Source of the DNA: CAHJXG01 sp964235485
GTDB lineage: Bacteria; Pseudomonadota; Alphaproteobacteria; Acetobacterales; Acetobacteraceae
Assembly: GCA_964235485.1 (NCBI GenBank)
Contig: CAXSAZ010000005.1
Span: 62,001 to 126,000 of the forward strand
DNA length: 64,000 bases
Direction: 5' to 3'
Both the position numbers and the translations under genes were made by a program. The notes beneath the pieces were generated by a model. That model had not been told where the DNA came from, did not search any database, and worked only from the letters and a program-made list of their open reading frames with translations. Positions 46,503 through 55,046 of the stretch are shown piece by piece; positions within the stretch are counted from its first letter, which is position 1, and each line of letters begins with the position of its first letter.

Positions 46503-47105
46503 ATGGCATTTGAACTTCCCCCCCTCCCCTATCCGCACAGCGCGCTCGCCGAGCGCGGCATGTGCCAGGAAACGATGGAGCTGCACCACGACAAGCACCA
46601 TCAAGCCTACGTCACGGCGCTGAACGGCTTCGTCGAGAAGAACCCGGCGCTGGCCGGCAAGTCGCTGGACGAGATCATCCAGATGAGCAACGGCAAGGCC
46701 GACATGGCGCCGGTGTTCAACAACGCCGGGCAGCATTGGAACCACATCCTGTTCTGGCAGAACATGTCGCCCCAGGGCGGCGGCATCCCCGGCGCCCTAG
46801 AGAGCAAGATCACGGGCGACTTCGGCAGCGTCCAAGCGTTCAAGGATGCGTTCAAGGCCGCCGCCGTGGGCCAGTTCGGCTCCGGCTGGGCCTGGCTGGT
46901 GCTGGGCAGCGACGGCAAGCTCAAGGTCACCAAGACGCCGAACGGCTCCAACCCGCTGGCGACCGGCGAGGGCCGCGCGCTGCTCGGCTGCGACGTGTGG
47001 GAGCACAGCTACTACCTGGACTTCCGCAACCGCCGCCCGGACTACGTGAGCAACTGGCTGGACAAGCTGGCCAATTACGAGTTCGCCGCGAGCCAGATGG
47101 GCTGA
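46503..47105 (+). CDS. sodB: Iron/manganese superoxide dismutase
   Basis: Cytoplasmic enzyme converting superoxide to peroxide and oxygen. The 200-residue protein has the four metal ligands in their usual places: His in MELHHDKHHQAYV (near 27), His in NNAGQHWNH (near 79), Asp and His in CDVWEHSYYLDF (near 162). The layout LFWQNMSPQGGG and the Gln-bearing AGQHWNH text point to the iron type, though manganese use cannot be excluded. It is monocistronic and ends at a strong hairpin. Confidence 0.94.
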   Translation: MAFELPPLPYPHSALAERGMCQETMELHHDKHHQAYVTALNGFVEKNPALAGKSLDEIIQMSNGKADMAPVFNNAGQHWNHILFWQNMSPQGGGIPGALESKITGDFGSVQAFKDAFKAAAVGQFGSGWAWLVLGSDGKLKVTKTPNGSNPLATGEGRALLGCDVWEHSYYLDFRNRRPDYVSNWLDKLANYEFAASQMG

Positions 47106-47116
47106 GCACCCGGGTT

Positions 47117-47142
47117 CCCTCCTCCCCACGCGGGGGGGGAGG
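47117..47142. terminator. GC-rich hairpin between convergent sodB and yajC
   Basis: Arms CCCTCCTCCCC and GGGGGGGAGGG form eleven pairs (one G-U) around an ACGC loop. It lies between the ends of two convergent genes and could stop transcription from both sides, although no clear T run follows. Confidence 0.6.
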
Positions 47143-47150
47143 GAGCGCGC

Positions 47151-47486
47151 TCAGCCGGGCTTCGCGTCGTTCGCGGCGACCGGCTTCAGCACCGTGGTGA
47201 TGGTGTCGCGTACCACGGTCACACGGACATTGGGGGCGATATCGACCTCGATCTCGTTGCTGCCTTCCTTGACCCGCTGCACCGTGCCGAGGATGCCGCC
47301 CGCCGTCACCACGCGGTCGCCTCGGCGCAGCGCGGCCAGCATCGCCTTCATCTCCTTGGCCCGGGTCTGCTGCGGCCGGATCAGCAGGAAGTAGAACACG
47401 CCGAAGATCAGGATGATCGGCAGGTAGTTCAGCACGGCACTCGTCAAGCCGGCAGCGTCCTGGGCATAAGCGGGGGAGATCAGCAT
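47151..47486 (-). CDS. yajC: Preprotein translocase accessory subunit YajC
   Basis: YajC is a small inner membrane partner of SecDF in protein export. The 111-residue protein has one span near the N-terminus (LPIILIFGVFYFLLIRPQQ, about 22-40) and a cytoplasmic domain with RGDRVVTAGGILGTV. ATG 47486 (MLISPAYAQ) is preferred since AGGA sits upstream; ATG 47492 is two codons earlier. Usually yajC heads a secD-secF operon, but here it ends at a hairpin and converges with sodB, so secDF must be elsewhere. Confidence 0.9.
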   Translation of the reverse strand: MLISPAYAQDAAGLTSAVLNYLPIILIFGVFYFLLIRPQQTRAKEMKAMLAALRRGDRVVTAGGILGTVQRVKEGSNEIEVDIAPNVRVTVVRDTITTVLKPVAANDAKPG

Positions 47487-47582
47487 GGTCATCCTGGGTT
47501 GCCGTGGTTGCGCCGGGACCATAGTTTGAGGCCCCGCCCCGTCAAGCCATGACCTGCCCCGCCATCAGCCCCAGGAGTTCCG

Positions 47583-48443
47583 TTGGACATAGCCTTGCTG
47601 ACCCGCATCGCCGACGCGCTGGACCGGCTGGCGCCGCCGCCGCCGCCCGCGCCGGACTTGGCCGACGCCGACGCCTATGTATGGCAGCCGTCGCCGGCGC
47701 ACCTCGTTCCCGTGCCGCGCGTGTCCCGGGTGGACATCGGCCTCCTGCAAGGCATCGAGCGGCAGAAGCGGCAGGTGCTCGACAACACGGGGCGCTTCGC
47801 CCGCGGGCTGCCGGCCAACAACGCCATGCTGTGGGGCGCCCGCGGCATGGGCAAGTCGTCGCTGGTCAAGGCCGCGCACGCCGCCGCCAACCGGGACGCG
47901 CCCGGCGCCCTGGCGCTCATCGAGATTCACCGGGAAGACATCCGCACCTTGCCGGACCTACTGAACCTGCTGCGCGGGCGCCCTCGCCGCTGCTTGATCC
48001 TGTGCGACGACCTGTCGTTCGAGCGGGAGGACGCCGACTACAAGGCTCTGAAATCCGTGCTGGACGGCGGCATCGAGGGGCGCCCGGCCAACGTGCTGTT
48101 CTACGCCACCAGCAACCGCCGCCACCTGATGCCGCGCGACATGATCGACAACGAGCGCTCCACGGCGATCAACCCGGGCGAGGCCATCGAGGAGAAGGTC
48201 TCGCTGTCCGACCGCTTCGGCCTGTGGATCGGCTTCCACAACTGCGACCAGGACGCCTTTTTCGCCATGGTCGATGGCTACGCCGACCAGCTCGCCTTGC
48301 CCATCGCCCGTGACGCGCTGCACGCAGAGGCCGTCGAATGGTCGGTCACGCGCGGCGCGCGGTCCGGCCGGGTGGCCTGGCAGTTCATTGAAGATTTGGC
48401 CGGCCGCCTGGGCGTGGCCCGCCCGCAGGAGAATACCACATGA
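47583..48443 (+). CDS. DUF815 family AAA-type ATPase, TTG start
   Basis: A 286-residue P-loop ATPase with Walker A MLWGARGMGKSSLVKA near residue 85 and Walker B-like LILCDDLSFE near 140, then a sensor YATSNRRHLM. The TTG at 47583 is supported by CCAGGAG eight bases before it. The family is widespread in proteobacteria; its job is not settled. It overlaps the MBL hydrolase gene by four bases (ATGA). Confidence 0.87.
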   Translation: MDIALLTRIADALDRLAPPPPPAPDLADADAYVWQPSPAHLVPVPRVSRVDIGLLQGIERQKRQVLDNTGRFARGLPANNAMLWGARGMGKSSLVKAAHAAANRDAPGALALIEIHREDIRTLPDLLNLLRGRPRRCLILCDDLSFEREDADYKALKSVLDGGIEGRPANVLFYATSNRRHLMPRDMIDNERSTAINPGEAIEEKVSLSDRFGLWIGFHNCDQDAFFAMVDGYADQLALPIARDALHAEAVEWSVTRGARSGRVAWQFIEDLAGRLGVARPQENTT

Positions 48444-49309
48444 CCGAGACCCCGCAGGCTTCCGGATTCTACCGCCGCCGTGTCGGCGATGTCCTGGTGA
48501 CCGCCCTCAACGACGGGATGATCCACCTGCCGCTCAGCGCCATGCGCAGCATCGAGCCGGACGCCGCCTCGGCGATGCTGCAGGAAGCGTTCCGCGCCCC
48601 CGCGCCGCGGTCGAGCGTCAACGCCTTTCTGGTGCAGGGCGCCGGGTCCACGGTCCTGATCGACACGGGGGCGGGCGACGGGATGGGGCCGACCATGGGA
48701 CGCCTGCAGTCCAGCCTTGCGGCGGCCGGGGTCGCGCCGGGCGATGTGGACGCGGTCGTGATGACCCACCTGCACCCCGACCATGCTGGCGGCCTGGCCA
48801 GCCCGGCGGGCTTGGCGACGTTCCCCAAGGCCGAGTTCGTCGTGGCGCAGCAGGAAGCGGATTTCTGGCTGAACGAAGCCGTGGCCGCCGCCGCGCCCGA
48901 TGAACGGAAGCCGTACTTCACCGGGGCGCAAGCCGCGGTCGCGCCCTACCGGTCGCGGATGCGCTTGTTCAACGGCGCCGACGTGGCGCCGGGCCTTCAG
49001 GCGCACCCGTTGCCGGGCCACACGCCGGGGCATACGGGATACCTCGTGACATCCGGCGACGCCGCGCTGCTGATTTGGGGCGACGTGCTGCATGTGCCGG
49101 ACGTGCAGGCGCGCCGGCCCGAGGTGGGCGTGGTCTTCGACACGGACCCCGAGGAGGCCGTGCGGAGCCGCCTCCGCGTGCTCGACATGGCGGCGCAGGA
49201 GCGGCTGATGGTGGCCGGGATGCACCTGCATTTCCCGGCCTTCTCGCACGTCGTGAAGCGGGCGGAGGGCTACGCCCTGGTGTCCGATGCCTGGCTAGGC
49301 AGCGTGTAG
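48440..49309 (+). CDS. MBL fold metallo-hydrolase
   Basis: A 289-residue metallo-beta-lactamase-fold enzyme. The zinc motif is THLHPDHAGG near residue 111 (HxHxDH), with further histidines in LPGHTPGHTGYL and at HLHFPAF, and Asp in WGDVLH. The arrangement resembles quorum-quenching lactonases and other small hydrolases, but the substrate cannot be named. It is translationally coupled to the DUF815 gene and ends by overlapping the convergent serS by 15 bases. Confidence 0.85.
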   Translation: MTETPQASGFYRRRVGDVLVTALNDGMIHLPLSAMRSIEPDAASAMLQEAFRAPAPRSSVNAFLVQGAGSTVLIDTGAGDGMGPTMGRLQSSLAAAGVAPGDVDAVVMTHLHPDHAGGLASPAGLATFPKAEFVVAQQEADFWLNEAVAAAAPDERKPYFTGAQAAVAPYRSRMRLFNGADVAPGLQAHPLPGHTPGHTGYLVTSGDAALLIWGDVLHVPDVQARRPEVGVVFDTDPEEAVRSRLRVLDMAAQERLMVAGMHLHFPAFSHVVKRAEGYALVSDAWLGSV

Positions 49310-50569
49310 CACCGCCGCCCCGGCCATGTAGGGCAGGAGCGCCGGCGGCACGCGGATCGTGCCGTCCGCCTGCTGGCCGTTCTCCATCACGGCGATCAGC
49401 GCCCGCCCGACCGCGACGCCCGATCCGTTCAGCGTGTGCAGGAACCCCGCCGCCTTGCCGTCCGCGCCGCGGAACCGCGCGCCCATGCGCCGGGCCTGGA
49501 AGGTGCGGGTATTGGAGCAGGAACTGATTTCCCGCCACGCCCCCTGCCCGGGCAGCCAAACCTCCAAATCATAGGTCTTGGCCGCGCCGAACCCGGTGTC
49601 CCCGGCGCAGAGCAGCACCCGGCGGTAGGGCAGGCCGAGCGCCTCCAGCACCGCCTCCGCGCAGGCGGTCATGCGTTCATGCTCGGCGTCGCTGGCGTCC
49701 GGATGGGTAATGCTGACCAGCTCCACTTTGCGGAACTGGTGCTGGCGCAGCATCCCGCGGGTGTCGCGCCCGGCCGAGCCGGCCTCGCTGCGGAAGCACT
49801 CGGACAAGGCCGTGACCCGCATCGGCAGGCGGTCCGCCGGCACGATCTCGTCCATCACCAGGCTGGACAGCGGCACCTCGGCGGTGGGGATCAGCCAGCG
49901 GCCGTCCGTGGTGCGGAATAGGTCGTCGGCGAACTTCGGCAGCTTGTCGGTGCCATACGCGGCGGCGTCGTTCACCAGCAGCGGCACCTGGGTTTCGGTG
50001 TAGCCGTGCTGCGTCGTGTGCAGGTCCAGCATGAACTGGCCGAGCGCGCGCTCCAGCCGGGCCAAGCCGCCGCGCAAGATGGTGAACCGGCTGCCGGACA
50101 TGCGCGCCGCCCGCTCGAACTCCATGAGGCCCAGCGCCTCGCCGAGTTGGAAGTGTTCCAGCGGGGGGAAGTCGAACGCGGGGGGGTGGCCCACCTGCTT
50201 GACCACCACGTTGGCCGCCTCGTCCAAGCCCTCCGGCACGCCGGGGTCGAGCAGGTTGGGCAGCGACTCCAACTCGCGCCGGATCGCTCCGTCGAGCGCG
50301 TCGGCCCGGCCTTCCAGCGCCGCCATCTCGTCGCGCAGCGCCGTGGCCTCGGCTTCCATCGCCGCCGTGTCGTCGCCGGCGCGGCGGCCTTGGCCGATCT
50401 GCTTGGCGAGCGCGTTGCGCCGGGCCTGCTTGTCCTGCACGGCCGCAAGCGCCGCGCGGCGCTCGGCATCAACGGACAGCAGGCCGGCCGACACCGCCGG
50501 CAAGCCGCGCCGGGCCATGTTGGCGTCAAAAGCGTCGGGATCGGCGCGGAGCGCGCGGATGTCATGCAT
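49295..50569 (-). CDS. serS: Serine-tRNA ligase
   Basis: SerRS charges tRNA-Ser. The 424-residue class II synthetase has the long N-terminal helical arm (residues 30-100, coiled coil reading ALAAVQDKQARRNALAKQIG), class II motif 2 FRSEAGSAGRDTRGM and LRQHQFRKVEL, and motif 3 HTLNGSGVAVGRALIAVMEN. The ATG shares one base with the tatC stop (TGATG), so it ends the dgt-to-serS run. Confidence 0.96.
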   Translation of the reverse strand: MHDIRALRADPDAFDANMARRGLPAVSAGLLSVDAERRAALAAVQDKQARRNALAKQIGQGRRAGDDTAAMEAEATALRDEMAALEGRADALDGAIRRELESLPNLLDPGVPEGLDEAANVVVKQVGHPPAFDFPPLEHFQLGEALGLMEFERAARMSGSRFTILRGGLARLERALGQFMLDLHTTQHGYTETQVPLLVNDAAAYGTDKLPKFADDLFRTTDGRWLIPTAEVPLSSLVMDEIVPADRLPMRVTALSECFRSEAGSAGRDTRGMLRQHQFRKVELVSITHPDASDAEHERMTACAEAVLEALGLPYRRVLLCAGDTGFGAAKTYDLEVWLPGQGAWREISSCSNTRTFQARRMGARFRGADGKAAGFLHTLNGSGVAVGRALIAVMENGQQADGTIRVPPALLPYMAGAAVLHAA

Positions 50570-51360
50570 CAGGTATCGACCGGCTTGGTTTCGACCCAAC
50601 CGGCCGTGAGGATGGAGATCTCGTAAAGCACGATCAGCGGGATCGCCAGGCCGGTCTGCGTGATCACGTCGGGCGGGGTGATGATCGCCGCGATCACGAA
50701 CATGCCGACGTAAGCGTAGCGCCGATACTTCTTCAGCCCGCGCGACGAGATGATGCCGACCTTGGCAAGCAGTGTCAGCAGCACCGGCAACTGGAACGCC
50801 AGGCCGAACGCGAAGATCAGCCGCATGACGAGGCCGAGGTATTCGCTCACCTTGGCTTCCAACTGCACCGGCAGGCCGCCGCCGCCCGTGGGCGACTCGA
50901 AGCTCAGGAAGAACGTCCAGGCCGCGGGGAACACGAAGTAATAGGCGAGCGCCGCCCCCGCCACGAACAGCACCGGCGTGGCGACCAGGAACGGCAGCAG
51001 CGCCCGCTTCTCGCTGCGATACAGGCCCGGCGCCACGAACAGCCAGACCTGCGACGCGACAACGGGAAAGGAGATGAACGCCGCGCCGAAGAAGGCCACC
51101 TTCAGGTACGTGAAGAACGCCTCGTACAACGCCGTGAAGATCAGCCGGCGGTTCTGCCCGGTCTTGGTGACCAGGATGTCCGCCAGCGGCTGTGCCAGGA
51201 AGGAGTAGATGCCCCGGCTGAAATAGTAACAGATGGCGAAGCAGACCAGGAACGCGCCCACCGACCACAGCAGCCGAGTGCGCAACTCGACCAGGTGGTC
51301 GAGCAGCGGCATGGGCTTGTCGTTGATCGGGTCGTCGGCGGGCGCCGGCTGCGTATCCAC
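50569..51360 (-). CDS. tatC: Sec-independent protein translocase TatC
   Basis: TatC is the receptor for twin-arginine signal peptides. The 263-residue protein has six spans and the conserved cytoplasmic start PLLDHLVELRTRLLWSV near residue 18-33, including the Glu that binds the signal, and the FEAFFTYLKVAFFGA-like loop (YEAFFTYLKVAFFG). It follows tatB by 23 bases and overlaps serS by one base. Several exported proteins in this window (MsrP, the TRAP receptor, the MlaC-like protein, possibly the cyclophilin) would use it. Confidence 0.96.
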   Translation of the reverse strand: MDTQPAPADDPINDKPMPLLDHLVELRTRLLWSVGAFLVCFAICYYFSRGIYSFLAQPLADILVTKTGQNRRLIFTALYEAFFTYLKVAFFGAAFISFPVVASQVWLFVAPGLYRSEKRALLPFLVATPVLFVAGAALAYYFVFPAAWTFFLSFESPTGGGGLPVQLEAKVSEYLGLVMRLIFAFGLAFQLPVLLTLLAKVGIISSRGLKKYRRYAYVGMFVIAAIITPPDVITQTGLAIPLIVLYEISILTAGWVETKPVDT

Positions 51361-51383
51361 AATGCTATCCTGGAGTGCGGCGC

Positions 51384-51914
51384 TCAGGCGTGCGGCGTCG
51401 GGTGGGTCGCAGGCTCGTGCTGGACGGGCGGCGCGCCGCGAGGGTCGGTGTAGGCGGGCGCGGCGGCCGGCAGCTCGGCCGGGACCGCGGCCTCTGCCAG
51501 CACCGCTTCGTTGGAAAGGGCGGCGGGCGCCGGGTCGGACACGGTGACGGTGCGCGGCACATGCGGGGCCGCGGTGTCCGCCGGCGCGTCCGCCACGGGG
51601 GTCACGGGCGGCGGCGCCGCGTTGAAGGGGCGCTCGTTGATGGTGCGGCGGATCGAGCCGTCATTGTCCACGGCGTTCAGGATCTTGCCCTTGATGTCCA
51701 TGCTGCGGATGTCGTTGATCTGGTCGCGCACCTCATGCAGGTTCGCCTCGCGCACCATCTCGTCCACGTGGGTCTGGAACTCGGCCGCCATGCGCCGGGC
51801 CTTCTTGACCATCTGAGCGACGGCCTTGATGGCAACAGGCATGTCTTTCGGCCCGATCGCGATGAGCGCGACCACGCCGATCAAGGCAATTTCAGACCAG
51901 GCTAGATCAAACAT
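51384..51914 (-). CDS. tatB: Sec-independent protein translocase TatB
   Basis: TatB joins TatC to form the signal-binding complex. The N-terminal span is MFDLAWSEIALIGVVALIAIGP (residues 1-22) with the conserved Glu8 and the Gly-Pro hinge, then an amphipathic helix (MVKKARRMAAEFQTHVDEMVRE) and a Pro/Ala-rich tail. ATG 51914 is the only start that gives this N-terminus. It is 112 bases from scpB, and no tatA lies in between or after. Confidence 0.92.
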   Translation of the reverse strand: MFDLAWSEIALIGVVALIAIGPKDMPVAIKAVAQMVKKARRMAAEFQTHVDEMVREANLHEVRDQINDIRSMDIKGKILNAVDNDGSIRRTINERPFNAAPPPVTPVADAPADTAAPHVPRTVTVSDPAPAALSNEAVLAEAAVPAELPAAAPAYTDPRGAPPVQHEPATHPTPHA

Positions 51915-52025
51915 GGCAGGCTGCGTCCCTTTGGCGCGTTGGTAGCACGGGGCCTGTACATGGGGAACCGCGTGTCGCCGCGCATCGGGTGCCGCGCGTT
52001 CACCGCGCGCCAAACGTCACGCGCG

Positions 52026-52565
52026 TCACCGTGCGCCGGACACCTCTGGGCTGCCCTCCTCCCGCAGCATGTCCTCGCGCCGGGGCAGGTCGCCGATGCC
52101 GCGCAGGCCGAACTGCGCCAAGAACGCCGCCGTGGTGCCCCAAAGCGTCGGGTGGCCCGGCGCTTCCTTGCGCCCCTTCGGCTCGATCAGCCCCGACTCA
52201 AGCAGCGCGTCGATGGTGGCCTGCCCCAGGCTGGCGCCGCGGACCGCCTCGACATCCGCCCGCGTGGCCGGCTGGTGATAGGCGATCACGGCCAGCGCCT
52301 CCATCGCGGCGCGCGGCAAGCGGCGGGGCTGCGGCACGACCTGCGTGAGGCGCGGCGCCAGGTCCGGAGCGGTGCGGAACTGCCAACCGCCGGCGACCTC
52401 CACCAGCTCGACGCCCCGGCCGGCATACCGCGCCTGCAACGCGCGCAGCACGGTGGCCGCTTCCACGGGCGGCGGCAGCAGGCGCGCGACGGCGGCGGTG
52501 CTGACCGGCTCGGCGCTGGCGAACACCAACGCCTCGGCCAAGCGCGCCGCCGCGTCCTCCGTCAC
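52026..52565 (-). CDS. scpB: Segregation and condensation protein B
   Basis: ScpB is the kite subunit of the SMC-ScpAB condensin complex. The 179-residue protein has two winged-helix domains: ARLAEALVFASAEPVS at the start, and PRRLPRAAMEALAVIAYHQPATRADVEAVRG near 85-115, followed by GRKEAPGHPTLWGTTAAFL. Its ATG overlaps the scpA stop by four bases. No smc gene is in view. Confidence 0.93.
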   Translation of the reverse strand: MTEDAAARLAEALVFASAEPVSTAAVARLLPPPVEAATVLRALQARYAGRGVELVEVAGGWQFRTAPDLAPRLTQVVPQPRRLPRAAMEALAVIAYHQPATRADVEAVRGASLGQATIDALLESGLIEPKGRKEAPGHPTLWGTTAAFLAQFGLRGIGDLPRREDMLREEGSPEVSGAR

Positions 52566-53335
52566 GTACCGGCCCGCAACAGGATGGGGCCGAACTGCTG
52601 ATCCTGCCGGATATCGGCCAGACCGCCCCGCGCCAGTTCCAACCCGGCCAAGAAGGCGCTGGCCAGCGCCGCGCGGTGCTGCAACGGCGTTGCGGCCTCC
52701 GGCAAGGCCAGCTCCAGCGCGGTCCAGCCGGGCCGGCCGCCCAGCATCGCCTCAAGCCGCGCCAATGCGGCCTGCACGCTCCACAGCGTCAGGCGCCGCG
52801 GCTGATACTGCCGCTGCGCCCCCGCCCGGCGCATCGCGGCCAGGTAGCCCCGCAGGAGGCCGGGCATGTCGGCTGCCAAGCGGGACCGGTCGAACTCGCG
52901 CAGACGCTCCGGCATTCCGCGGGCGAACACGTCGCGGCCGAGTTGCGGCCGGGCCGCGAGCCAGGCCGCGCCGGCGCGGATGGCTTGCAGGTCGCGCAGC
53001 CGGCTCGCGAGGACATCGGCGGCCAGCCCAGCCTCCCCCGCCTCGTCCGTGCCCGGCGGCAGCAGCAGGCGGGATTTCAGCCAAGCCAGCCAAGCCGCCA
53101 TCACCAGCCAATCCGCCGCAAGCTCCAGCCGCACCCGGCGCGCGCCCTCCACGACGGCGAGGTACTGCTCCACGAGCGACAGGATCGAGATGCGCGCCAG
53201 GTCCACCTTCTGCCGGCGCGCGAGGTCGAGCAGCAGGTCCAGCGGCCCCTCGAAACCGTCAAGCTGCAGGATCGGACCCGGCTCCGCGTCCGGCTGGGCG
53301 AGGTTCGGCCCAAGGTCAGGCCCAACGTCAGGCAT
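52562..53335 (-). CDS. scpA: Segregation and condensation protein A
   Basis: ScpA is the kleisin that closes the SMC ring. The 257-residue protein shows the family start LDGFEGPLDLLLDLARRQKVDL near residue 25 and ISILSLVEQYLAVVE, with a C-terminal winged helix. It is overlapped on the left by scpB (four bases) and on the right by the site-2 protease gene (eight bases), all in one operon. Confidence 0.93.
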   Translation of the reverse strand: MPDVGPDLGPNLAQPDAEPGPILQLDGFEGPLDLLLDLARRQKVDLARISILSLVEQYLAVVEGARRVRLELAADWLVMAAWLAWLKSRLLLPPGTDEAGEAGLAADVLASRLRDLQAIRAGAAWLAARPQLGRDVFARGMPERLREFDRSRLAADMPGLLRGYLAAMRRAGAQRQYQPRRLTLWSVQAALARLEAMLGGRPGWTALELALPEAATPLQHRAALASAFLAGLELARGGLADIRQDQQFGPILLRAGT

Positions 53336-54029
53336 CGTGGAACGACAGCCGGTACACGAGGTCGAACGCCCAAGGCAGGCCGGTGTTCAAGGCGTTGCCC
53401 ACCGGGTCGAACCGGATGCCGAACTCCGCCAACAGCCGGGGCAGCAGGAACACGAGCAGCAGAACGATCACCAGCCCCGCCCGCTCCAGCCGCGCCCAGG
53501 CGAAGGCGAGCCGCTCCGGCAAGATGCCGACCATGATGCGCCCCCCGTCCAAAGGCGGGATCGGCAGGAGGTTGAACAGGCCGAGCACGAGGTTGGCCAG
53601 GATGAAGGTCTGCAGCATCGTGTCCGCGACCTCGCCCATGCTCTCCGGCAGCAGCGCAACTCCATGCGTCAGGAGGGCGGCAAGCCAGGCGAGGATAAAA
53701 TTCGCGAGCGGGCCGGCCGCCGCCACCAGCGCCATGCCGCGCCGGGGGTTGGCGAACCGCCAAGCGGACACCGGCACCGGCTTGGCCCAGCCGAACATGA
53801 ACAGCACCCGCCCAATCGTCAGCAGTTGGCTTACCAGCAGGAAGCCGGGCACCAGCAGCGTGCCCACCCGGTCCACGTGCCGCAACGGGTTGAGCGACAG
53901 CCGGCCCATGCTCCGCGCCGTATCGTCGCCGAGGGCGAGTGCCGCGTAGCCATGCGCGGTCTCATGCAAGGTGATCGCCAGGATCACCGGGATGGCGGCG
54001 ATGACGATGGACAGCAGCAGGTCGGTCAC
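53328..54029 (-). CDS. M50 family site-2 protease
   Basis: A 233-residue intramembrane zinc metalloprotease-like protein. The zinc motif HETAH sits in the first span at residues 22-26 and the third ligand is in NLLPIPPLDGGRI near 158-170. There is no PDZ domain, so it is the compact SpoIVFB/YwhC-type rather than RseP. Its target is unknown. It stands between nagZ and scpA with overlaps on both sides, a position also seen in other alphaproteobacteria, and may simply ride in the operon. Confidence 0.88.
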   Translation of the reverse strand: MTDLLLSIVIAAIPVILAITLHETAHGYAALALGDDTARSMGRLSLNPLRHVDRVGTLLVPGFLLVSQLLTIGRVLFMFGWAKPVPVSAWRFANPRRGMALVAAAGPLANFILAWLAALLTHGVALLPESMGEVADTMLQTFILANLVLGLFNLLPIPPLDGGRIMVGILPERLAFAWARLERAGLVIVLLLVFLLPRLLAEFGIRFDPVGNALNTGLPWAFDLVYRLSFHDA

Positions 54030-55036
54030 GCGACCGCTCCATCGGCCAGCAGCGCGTCCCGTTCCGCCGCCAGCGCATCGCCGTCCAGCACCCGCCGGGC
54101 GGCATCCGCCATGTGCCGCGCCGCGGCCAGCCGCGCCAGCGCCGCATCCGAAAGGTTTGGGGCGCTTTGGAACACGTCGGCGGTGTCCGGGAGCGCCCCG
54201 CTGCAGTGCATGGCGATGTCGCAGCCGGCCGCGACGGCTTGGGCGGCCCGCGCGCCCGGCGTGCCGGACAGGGCGTTCATGGCAAGGTCGTCGGACACGA
54301 GAACTCCTCCGAAGCCGATCCGGCCGCGTATGACGTGCCGGATCACGACCGCCGACAACGTGGCCGGCCAGTCGGGGTCAAACCCTTCATATAGGAGGTG
54401 CGCCGTCATCATCCATGGCAGCCCGGCGCAGGCGGCGAAGGGGCGCAGGTCGTCGGCCAGGTCCTGGGCCGCGCCCACCCGCGGCAGGTCCAGGTGACTA
54501 TCGACGGTGGCCCGGCCATGCCCCGGCGCGTGCTTCGCCACCGGCTGCACCCCGGCCGCCAGCAGCCCATCCGCCACCGCATGGCCCATCCGGCCCACGG
54601 CGTCCGGATCGTGCGAGTAGGCGCGGTCCCCAATCGCCTCGTGCGCGCCGGGCACCCGCAAATCGAGCGTCGGGGCGCACGCCACGTCCAGCCCGGCGCC
54701 GGCGCAGTCCAGCCCGATCAACGCCCCGCTCAGCCAGGCGGCGCGCAGGCCGGCGTCCTCGTCCCGCGCAAACACCGCGCCGAGCCGGGCGGCCGAAGGG
54801 TGGGCGCGCCAGTGCGGCGGGCGCAACCGGGCGACCCGGCCGCCTTCCTGGTCGATGGCGAGCACCGCATGGGGCGGCAGAACGTCGCGCAGCGACGCCG
54901 TGAGCGCCCGGAGTTGCCCGGGATCGCAAACGTTGCGGGCGAATAGGATGACGCCCGCGGGCTGGTATCGGCGAAACAGCGCGGCCTCCGCCGGGTCGAG
55001 CACCGGCCCGGCAATGCCGACAATGGCCGCCCTCAC
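54026..55036 (-). CDS. nagZ: Beta-N-acetylhexosaminidase NagZ, GTG start
   Basis: NagZ removes GlcNAc from anhydromuropeptides in peptidoglycan recycling. The 336-residue glycoside hydrolase family 3 protein has LAIDQEGGRVARL near 65, the family signature KHAPGHGRATVDSHLDLP near 160-180 with the histidine acid/base, and the nucleophile Asp in VSDDLAM near 238. No ATG is near the expected start; GTG 55036 gives the natural MRAAIVGIAGPVLD. It follows the SPOR gene by ten bases and overlaps the protease gene by four. Confidence 0.92.
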   Translation of the reverse strand: MRAAIVGIAGPVLDPAEAALFRRYQPAGVILFARNVCDPGQLRALTASLRDVLPPHAVLAIDQEGGRVARLRPPHWRAHPSAARLGAVFARDEDAGLRAAWLSGALIGLDCAGAGLDVACAPTLDLRVPGAHEAIGDRAYSHDPDAVGRMGHAVADGLLAAGVQPVAKHAPGHGRATVDSHLDLPRVGAAQDLADDLRPFAACAGLPWMMTAHLLYEGFDPDWPATLSAVVIRHVIRGRIGFGGVLVSDDLAMNALSGTPGARAAQAVAAGCDIAMHCSGALPDTADVFQSAPNLSDAALARLAAARHMADAARRVLDGDALAAERDALLADGAVA

Positions 55037-55046
55037 GCCCGGGCCG

